From Spirochaetota bacterium (GTDB lineage: Bacteria > Spirochaetota > Spirochaetia > Treponematales > UBA12059), in NCBI GenBank assembly GCA_029565815.1, contig JAKQNL010000233.1, forward strand, positions 1 through 7,403: a stretch of 7,403 bases of DNA. Reading direction: 5' to 3'. The position numbers and the translations under genes were made by a program. Below, piece after piece: positions 1 to 4,331 of the stretch; position 1 is the stretch's first letter; the number at the start of each line of letters is the position of its first letter. The notes beneath the pieces are model-generated. The model was given only the letters and a program-made list of their open reading frames with translations. It did not search any database and was not told the origin of the DNA.

Positions 1-1
1 C

Positions 2-94
2 CTTGCCGCAAGCGCGCAGTGGGCAGATGAGCCAGGCCAGACTACGGTGGAAGCCGGGGAAGAAAGCTGGAAGGTGGCGCTCAAGAAAGCGTAA
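2..94 (+). CDS. C-terminal end of an upstream protein (partial)
   Basis: A reading frame open from the window edge ends at TAA (92-94). It encodes about 30 residues, finishing ...EESWKVALKKA, with composition typical of a real bacterial protein tail: mixed acidic and basic residues, Trp, and few Arg. The overlapping frame from base 3 is instead Arg/Gly/Ser-rich and runs on through the repeat at 109-132, so it is the less likely coding frame. The family cannot be told from so short a piece. No T-rich terminator follows the stop; the next thing downstream is the CACRGAGN repeat. The gene starts outside the window. Moderate to low confidence, because a 30-codon open frame can also occur by chance. 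Confidence 0.45.
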   Translation, partial: LAASAQWADEPGQTTVEAGEESWKVALKKA

Positions 95-108
95 ATCCGG
101 AATAGAAC

Positions 109-132
109 CACGGAGTCACAGAGACACGGAGG
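109..132. repeat. Three tandem 8-nt units, consensus CACRGAGN
   Basis: Seen directly: CACGGAGT, CACAGAGA and CACGGAGG lie end to end (109-116, 117-124, 125-132). The repeat starts 14 bases after the stop of the upstream gene fragment. Similar CACGGAG-type tracts are, as I recall, frequent in intergenic DNA of many unrelated bacteria, often misread as short proteins containing strings such as HRDTE or HGVTE. Their function is not known to me. The repeat sits exactly at the edge of the GC-rich lipoprotein-like fragment that follows. Confidence 0.75.
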
Positions 133-141
133 AATACGAGG

Positions 142-291
142 GTAAGGACGGGGCAGGCGCTCGTGCTGGGCACGCTCCTGGCGGGCTGCGGCGCGCGGGG
201 CAACGCGGCGTACCAGCCTCCCCCGAACCTCGCGGGATGGGCCGTTTTTTATGCCCTAGTGCCACGAAACTTCGTGGCACTAGGTAGATAA
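142..291 (+). pseudogene. Lipoprotein-leader-like fragment without a start codon
   Basis: The frame read from 142 encodes a basic start (VRTGQ), a hydrophobic stretch (ALVLGTLLAG) and a good lipobox, LLAGC, with the cysteine codon at 187-189. A Pro/Asn-rich segment (AAYQPPPNLAGWAVFYA) follows, and the frame stops at TAA 289-291. No ATG, GTG or TTG lies before the hydrophobic core. The frame stays open back to 106 through the CACRGAGN repeat, and the only GTG (163) would leave too short a signal peptide. The last dozen codons are made by the palindrome at 255-284. GC between about 145 and 245 is clearly above that of the neighbouring genes. I read it as a broken 5' part of a lipoprotein gene trapped between two repeats. 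It could also be chance coding in GC-rich DNA. Confidence 0.3.
255..284. repeat. 14-bp perfect inverted repeat with a 2-nt centre
   Basis: Left arm CCTAGTGCCACGAA (255-268), centre AC, right arm TTCGTGGCACTAGG (271-284). The arms are exact reverse complements. No T-run follows on either strand: plus continues TAGATAAATTG and minus continues GCATAAAAAACGG. It is therefore not a standard intrinsic terminator. It resembles a REP-type or small mobile palindrome in length and position, downstream of the convergent TSCPD gene. A diverged partial copy lies at 310-321. Confidence 0.8.
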
Positions 292-311
292 ATTGTTACG
301 ATACAACAATT
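291..311. repeat. Small inverted repeat AATTGTT / AACAATT
   Basis: AATTGTT (291-297) and AACAATT (305-311) are exact reverse complements around a 7-nt spacer, ACGATAC. It lies between the 14-bp palindrome and the stop codon of the TSCPD gene (minus, ends 333). On the minus strand the hairpin is followed by a short TTATCT, so it could act as a weak terminator for that gene. The stem is AT-rich and weak. It could equally be part of one composite repeat with the 255-284 palindrome. Confidence 0.45.
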
Positions 312-332
312 CGTGCCACTATGCAGGGCTCG

Positions 333-638
333 TTACTGGATGCCTTCCAAAGCCCTGGCCAGTTGGTCCGGGCATGAGGTGGCTTTGTCGCCACAGCGTA
401 TGCCGCGCAAGCGCTTGATGGCTTCGCTCGCCGTCATGCCAACTACGAGCCTAGACAAGCCTTCCAGGTTGCCCGGGCAGCCGCCTTCAAAGACAGCGTT
501 GGTAATCACATCGCCGCGCAGGGTAATGACGAGGGCTTCGGAACAGGTGCCTTCCGGCAGGTAGCGTATGGTCTTTTCAGCCGATGTTGGATTCATGGCT
601 TTTTGTACACCGCCTGCGGCACTCGTGTATAGGCGCAT
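333..638 (-). CDS. TSCPD-domain (four-cysteine, TIGR03905-like) small protein
   Basis: This 101-residue protein carries the signature of the small TSCPD family: YLPEGTCS (C32), F-EGGCPGNLEGL (C54), IRCGDKATSCPDQLA (C82, C89). The four cysteines suggest metal binding. The same domain occurs at the C terminus of B12-dependent ribonucleotide reductases, but the stand-alone protein has, to my knowledge, no assigned role. It is probably cytoplasmic: there is no signal peptide or membrane segment. The start at 638 is favoured because AAAGGAG lies 6 nt upstream. An internal ATG at 596 would give 87 residues, nearer the usual family size, but has no good ribosome binding site. The gene is single, divergent from the lipoprotein operon at 761, with about 120 bp between. 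Family call is confident, function unknown. Confidence 0.9.
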   Translation of the reverse strand: MRLYTSAAGGVQKAMNPTSAEKTIRYLPEGTCSEALVITLRGDVITNAVFEGGCPGNLEGLSRLVVGMTASEAIKRLRGIRCGDKATSCPDQLARALEGIQ

Positions 639-688
639 AATCCGCTCCTTTTATTTTTTCCCGGCGGGTGTACCCGTGGGCATTCTCG

Positions 689-697
689 TGGTATTAT
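689..697 (+). promoter_or_regulatory. Candidate extended -10 promoter for the lipoprotein/LysM operon
   Basis: TGGTATTAT at 689-697 fits an extended -10 (TGn followed by TATTAT, 5 of 6 to TATAAT). The hexamer 17 nt upstream (TGTACC, 669-674) is a weak -35, as is common with extended -10 promoters. Transcription would begin near 704, leaving a leader of roughly 57 nt before the ATG at 761. This is a pattern match only. Confidence 0.35.
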
Positions 698-760
698 TGA
701 AGCGATAGGTGCTCTGGCGCCGGGTCTTGTATCCAAAACATCCCCGATTAGGAGGGTATC

Positions 761-1846
761 ATGAAAGTAAGCAGGATCTTAGCCGTTCTGGCTGTCCTGT
801 TAATTGCAGCTTCGTGCGCGTCCAAGCCGGAGCCAAAACCGGAACCGGTCATAACAGAACCGGTCGTTACCGAGCCTGCCATAGCCAAGGCGGATGTCCA
901 AGCGCTCCATGAAAAAGTCCTTGCCGCACGCAAGGATGCTTTTGACCAAGGCGCTAAGGATCTATATCCAGAAGAATACGCCGCCGCAGAGACTCGATAC
1001 ACAGCCGGCAAAGGCGCTTTGGACCAGGACAAGCTGGCCATGGCACAAACCGAGCTAACGGCCGCCCTACCCCTGTACCAGGAGCTTGGCGACAAGAGCG
1101 CGCGCAGCGGAGCCGATAAGAGCAAAACCGACGCGCAGGCAGCCAGACAGCGAGCACTCGATTCCAAGGCCGATGCATATTCTTCACAAGAACTGAAAGC
1201 CGCAGACGATTTCCTGGCCAAGGCCGAGGCAGCGTACGCAGCCGGCGATTACCGTGCAGCTCGGGAAGCCTATGCCAAAGCCGCCCAGGCTTTTGATGCC
1301 GCCGACAAACACGCGCAGGCAAGCGCGGTAAAGGCTCGCGTGGATGCGTTGGCTTTTGGTCCTATGGATCAAGGCAACTACCAACTGGCCGGCGAGAAGC
1401 TAGCCTTGGCACAGGAAAAGATAAGCACCCAGCCGTCTAATGCTGCGGATGCCGCGGCAGAAGCGTTATTGCGCTATAACCTGGTGCTTGCAAAAGGCTG
1501 GGAGCTTTCTGCAGGCCAGCGCAAGGCCGAAGTAGAAAAGGTTAAAACCGACTCGGAGGCCATCAAGGCCCAGGTTGCCGTGAAGGACGCGTACACCGAG
1601 GCCGTTACGGCATACCAAAACGCGGAATACGCATACACAGCCGGCAAGTTCGAGGAATCAGTTGCCCTGTACGCGAAAGCAAAACAGCTGTTCGACGCGG
1701 TATACCGTCAGGCTGCAGACAAACGTGCAGCAGCCGAAGCTGCCATCAGGGCTGCCCAGCAAAGTGCCGAACAAAGCGCGAACGTTGCCCAGATGGGCGA
1801 TATGACCTTGGGTAACGAAACCCAGCCCCAGGAGGCAGGAGAATGA
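761..1846 (+). CDS. Alanine-rich helical-repeat (TPR-like) lipoprotein
   Basis: 361 residues. The start is fixed by AGGAGG (750-755) five to six bases before ATG. The leader MKVSRILAVLAVLLIAASC has a lipobox with Cys19, so the mature protein is probably lipid-anchored. A short Pro/Glu/Lys linker (about 21-40, KPEPKPEPV type) is followed by a long, almost wholly alpha-helical region rich in Ala, Lys, Glu and Gln. It contains TPR-like pairs such as AEAAYAAGDYRAAREAY (about 150-166) and AEYAYTAGKFEESVALY (about 285-301). Roughly residues 320-345 look coiled-coil-like, and the C terminus is polar. It ends in an ATGA overlap with the LysM gene, which shows the same kind of repeat, so the two probably work together in the envelope. 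A scaffold or wall-associated role is inference. I cannot name a characterised homologue. Confidence 0.9.
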   Translation: MKVSRILAVLAVLLIAASCASKPEPKPEPVITEPVVTEPAIAKADVQALHEKVLAARKDAFDQGAKDLYPEEYAAAETRYTAGKGALDQDKLAMAQTELTAALPLYQELGDKSARSGADKSKTDAQAARQRALDSKADAYSSQELKAADDFLAKAEAAYAAGDYRAAREAYAKAAQAFDAADKHAQASAVKARVDALAFGPMDQGNYQLAGEKLALAQEKISTQPSNAADAAAEALLRYNLVLAKGWELSAGQRKAEVEKVKTDSEAIKAQVAVKDAYTEAVTAYQNAEYAYTAGKFEESVALYAKAKQLFDAVYRQAADKRAAAEAAIRAAQQSAEQSANVAQMGDMTLGNETQPQEAGE

Positions 1847-2544
1847 AAAAAACCCTCGTACTACTCCTGGCGCTATTTGCTTTAGTTGCGATAGCCGGCG
1901 CGCAAAGCCTTACGCAAAATAGCTACTACCAAAAAAGCGTTCAACTGAAGGCCATGGCCGACGCTGCCTTCGAAGAAGGCGATTACGACGCTGCAGCCGA
2001 TTACGCCGCCCAGTCTCAGGAATATGCCCGCCTGTCCGATGAATACGTTGCGCGCATGCTGGCCATCGCGGCAGCCGATGACTCAATAAAAACTGCAAAT
2101 GAAAAACTGGCCTGGGCCGAGCGCGTCCAAGCCCCGCGCCGTTTCGCCGAAGACTACCAGGCTGCAAGCGGAGCCTTGGCTAGCGCCAAGGCTTTCTACG
2201 CACAAGAGAATTACGACGAAGCAAAATCGGAAGCAGACCGCGTGCCCTTCCTGCTTATGGACGTGTACGAAGGCTATGACCTGCCGGCAAGCTACACCGT
2301 CCGGGAGTTCCCGGTACGCACCGATTGCTTGTGGCGCATAGCAGCCTTACCCTGGGTGTACAACGATCCTTTAATGTGGCCGCACCTGTACAAAGCGAAC
2401 AAGGCGCGCATGCAGGATCCTTCCAACCCAAACCTGGTACGACCAGGATTTGTCATCCAGATTCCGTCCATTAACGGCGAGTACCGTTGGGGCGAATGGC
2501 AGCCAGGTATTACGTATCCGGTGTTCGGCGCGGAAGCCGAATAA
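1843..2544 (+). CDS. Secreted LysM-like domain protein with helical repeats
   Basis: 233 residues, overlapping the upstream lipoprotein stop by ATGA, with AGGAGG (1830-1835) seven bases before the ATG; translational coupling is likely. Residues 1-20 form a type I signal peptide (MKKTLVLLLALFALVAIAGA, cut before QS). Residues 25-140 are helical, with TPR-like units ADAAFEEGDYDAAADYA (39-55) and AKAFYAQENYDEAKSEA (115-131). Residues about 150-208 form a LysM-like module: SYTVRE, DCLWRIAA, VYNDPLMWPHLYKAN, NPNLVRPGFVIQIPS. This should bind peptidoglycan or related glycans. No catalytic domain follows; the last 25 residues are a short Trp/Gly/Pro tail. The layout is one I associate with spirochaete proteins. 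It is likely a periplasmic wall-binding partner of the lipoprotein. The secretion and LysM calls are good; the role is inferred. Confidence 0.9.
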   Translation: MKKTLVLLLALFALVAIAGAQSLTQNSYYQKSVQLKAMADAAFEEGDYDAAADYAAQSQEYARLSDEYVARMLAIAAADDSIKTANEKLAWAERVQAPRRFAEDYQAASGALASAKAFYAQENYDEAKSEADRVPFLLMDVYEGYDLPASYTVREFPVRTDCLWRIAALPWVYNDPLMWPHLYKANKARMQDPSNPNLVRPGFVIQIPSINGEYRWGEWQPGITYPVFGAEAE

Positions 2545-2563
2545 ACACGAGGCTTAAAAAAAG

Positions 2564-2598
2564 CCGCGCTTGTGCGAACAGCACCGGCGCGGTTTTTT
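2564..2598 (+). terminator. Intrinsic terminator of the lipoprotein/LysM operon
   Basis: The stem CCGCGCT-t-GTGC pairs with GCAC-c-GGCGCGG, with one mismatch and one U-G pair, around the loop GAACA (2576-2580), and is followed by six T (2593-2598). It starts 20 nt after the LysM gene stop. Seven A precede the stem (2556-2562), so the minus-strand transcript would also show hairpin plus U-run. It may therefore act in both directions and back up the peptidase terminator. Confidence 0.9.
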
Positions 2599-2636
2599 AT
2601 TGGTTGTATGGAGCTGACTACGGGAGCTCCCACAGG

Positions 2637-2658
2637 AAAACAAAGGCGCTCAAGCGCC
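2637..2658 (-). terminator. Terminator-like hairpin for the M32 peptidase gene
   Basis: Read on the minus strand: GGCGC-TTGA-GCGCC (with one further possible T-A pair closing the loop), followed by TTTGTTTT. It lies about 75 nt past the peptidase stop at 2733 and fits an intrinsic terminator with an interrupted U-tract. The stem is short (5-6 bp) but GC-rich. Confidence 0.6.
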
Positions 2659-2732
2659 CTGTGTCACAGTATGCGTCGCTACCATCATCGCAGCGATTGC
2701 GGCACGTGCTTATCCTTAGCCGCACAACAGTA

Positions 2733-4250
2733 TCAAAAACCGTATACCCGGGCGTACTTCGCATTCAGGTATGCCATAAAATACGAAGCGTCCAAAGCCT
2801 TGCCGCTTACCATGCGCACCAGCTCATCCGGTTTATACATGGACCCAGGCTTGTGCACATTGCTCCGTAGCCAGGCCAGTATGTCGGATAGCCTATCCTC
2901 GCGCACTGCCTGTTCTGGTTCCAGTCCGGCGCGCTTCATCGCATCCCACCACTGGGCGCCGTACAGATTGCCCAGGGCATAGCTTGGGAAATAGCCGAAG
3001 GAGCCCATGGACCAGTGTATGTCCTGTAGGCAACCTTGTGCGTCGCTTGGCGGAACAACGCCAAGAAGGCGCTTCATGCCGTCGTTCCACGCGCCGGGCA
3101 GATCGGCAACGGCAAGATCTCCGGACATAAGGGAGCCTTCCAGCTCGAAACGCAAAATAACATGGAGGCTGTAGGTAACCTCATCGGCCTCCGTGCGTAT
3201 GAACGAAGGCTCCACCTTGTTGATTGCGCGGTAATAGGTATCCAGGTTCACGCCTTCCAGGGCAGTGCCCAGCATGCGGCGAAACTCCGGCAAGTGATTT
3301 GACCAGAAACCTTCCGATCGGCCAACCATATTTTCCCACAGCCTAGACTGCGACTCGTGCACGGCCATGCTGGATGCCTGGGCAAGCGAGGTGCGCTTGT
3401 ATTCGGGCGACGGATCGATTCCCAGTTCGTACAGGGCGTGGCCGGTTTCGTGGATGGTTGAGAATGCAGCCGACGGAAAGAAATCTTCATGGTAGTGCGT
3501 GGTGATGCGCACGTCGTTAGGCCCTAAGCTTGTAGTAAAGGGGTGAGCTGTTTTGTCCAGTCGGCCCGAGTCCGAGCCGTAAGACAGAATGCGCATCAGG
3601 TATGCGCTGGCGTCTGCCTGGTCGGCCTCCGGGCAAAATCGACGCAGGCAACTGTCGTCCACTTGCGGCCGGGCTCGTATCGTATCCAAAAGCTTAACCA
3701 GATTGTTGCGCAGCGGAGTAAACACCGACGCAACCTGAGCTTCGGTTCCGCCTTCCTCAAAGCGGTCCAAGAGCACATCGTAGGGTCGTTTTGCAGGATC
3801 CAAAAATGCAGCTATGCGTTTATTGAATTCGAGCATACGCTCCAGGTGCGGCTGGAAATCCTTGAACTTATTGTCGCTACGAGCCTTAACCCAGGCGGCT
3901 TGGGACAGGCTGATCGCTTTAGCCATGTCGGCAACAAACGCCGATGGGATTTTAGTAGCCTGATCGAAGGCACGGCGCATTACCCGAAGGTAGGATCGGT
4001 CCAGTGCCGGCAAGGACGGATCTCCTAGAGGATTCTGCGCGGTGGACCCAAGCTCCAGAAGCAGATCTCCTATTTCCGGATTGGTCTGCTTGTCGTGGGC
4101 AAGCGACTCTATGAACGCAAGCTGTTCGGCGCGCCCGTCTATGGCAGCCGGCGGCATGTAGGTTTCCTGGTCCCAGCCAAGCACCGCACCGATATTCGTA
4201 ACCAACTGGGCTTCCGTATCCAAGGCCCGTAGCCGTTGTAGCTTGTTCAT
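2733..4250 (-). CDS. M32-family metallocarboxypeptidase (carboxypeptidase Taq type)
   Basis: 505 residues, the normal length for family M32. It is a cytoplasmic zinc/cobalt-type peptidase that removes C-terminal residues from peptides. All family motifs are present in order: HPF (236-238), DVRITT (246-251, the DxRxT motif), HETGH (267-271, the HEXXH metal site with catalytic Glu268), HESQSR (298-303, Glu299 a metal ligand), IRTEAD (351-356) and LQDIHW (408-413). The N terminus shows the usual WDQETYMPP. The start at 4250 is chosen because AAAGGAG (4256-4262) lies 5 nt upstream and the protein then begins like its family. A longer frame to 4397 would overlap the divergent gene and add an unrelated hydrophobic stretch. 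It is a single gene between two plus-strand units, with no sign of damage. Its likely job is general peptide turnover. Confidence 0.97.
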   Translation of the reverse strand: MNKLQRLRALDTEAQLVTNIGAVLGWDQETYMPPAAIDGRAEQLAFIESLAHDKQTNPEIGDLLLELGSTAQNPLGDPSLPALDRSYLRVMRRAFDQATKIPSAFVADMAKAISLSQAAWVKARSDNKFKDFQPHLERMLEFNKRIAAFLDPAKRPYDVLLDRFEEGGTEAQVASVFTPLRNNLVKLLDTIRARPQVDDSCLRRFCPEADQADASAYLMRILSYGSDSGRLDKTAHPFTTSLGPNDVRITTHYHEDFFPSAAFSTIHETGHALYELGIDPSPEYKRTSLAQASSMAVHESQSRLWENMVGRSEGFWSNHLPEFRRMLGTALEGVNLDTYYRAINKVEPSFIRTEADEVTYSLHVILRFELEGSLMSGDLAVADLPGAWNDGMKRLLGVVPPSDAQGCLQDIHWSMGSFGYFPSYALGNLYGAQWWDAMKRAGLEPEQAVREDRLSDILAWLRSNVHKPGSMYKPDELVRMVSGKALDASYFMAYLNAKYARVYGF

Positions 4251-4276
4251 GGTCGCTCCTTTACTTGTACCCGTCC

Positions 4277-4305
4277 ATGCTAGCACCAGAACACCGTTGA
4301 CGCAA
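4277..4305 (-). promoter_or_regulatory. Candidate promoter of the M32 peptidase gene
   Basis: On the minus strand TTGCGT (4305-4300) and TAGCAT (4282-4277) are separated by exactly 17 nt, matching the sigma-70 consensus at 3 of 6 and 4 of 6 positions. Transcription would start near 4270, giving a leader of about 20 nt that holds the AAAGGAG site. It sits in the 81-bp gap shared with the divergent gene. The spacing is good, the hexamers only fair. Confidence 0.35.
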
Positions 4306-4331
4306 TCGCAAGTACAATGGAAGATAGCATA

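Noticed and set aside
241..284. T-run (245-250) and the 14-bp palindrome as a rho-independent terminator
   Set aside because: The T-run lies before the hairpin on the plus strand, and on the minus strand the run after the hairpin is A. Neither strand has hairpin followed by U.
3..287. Open frame of 94 codons covering the left edge
   Set aside because: It is Arg/Gly/Ser-rich, runs straight through the CACRGAGN repeat and the palindrome, and conflicts with the more protein-like frame ending at 94.
313..564. Plus-strand open frame opposite the TSCPD gene
   Set aside because: It is antisense to a clearly recognisable four-cysteine protein and has no ribosome site or domain of its own.
663..680. 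Short GC hairpin CGGG-TGTA-CCCG upstream of the TSCPD gene as a riboswitch or operator
   Set aside because: Only a 4-bp stem, with no further conserved structure; expected by chance in DNA of this composition.
748..1221. Minus-strand open frame of 157 codons opposite the lipoprotein gene
   Set aside because: Ser/Ala-rich mirror of the Ala/Lys/Glu-rich coding strand, with no family signature. The plus-strand gene has a strong ribosome site, signal peptide and operon context.
2622..2631. Palindrome GGGAGCTCCC in the 2545-2732 gap
   Set aside because: A lone 10-bp palindrome with no partner site or nearby promoter; it may form a minor hairpin with GGAGCT at 2610, but nothing supports a function.
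4297..4318. TTGACG and TACAAT as a plus-strand promoter for the 900-residue gene
   Set aside because: The spacer is only 10 nt instead of about 17, and the implied start would exclude the GGAAG ribosome site.
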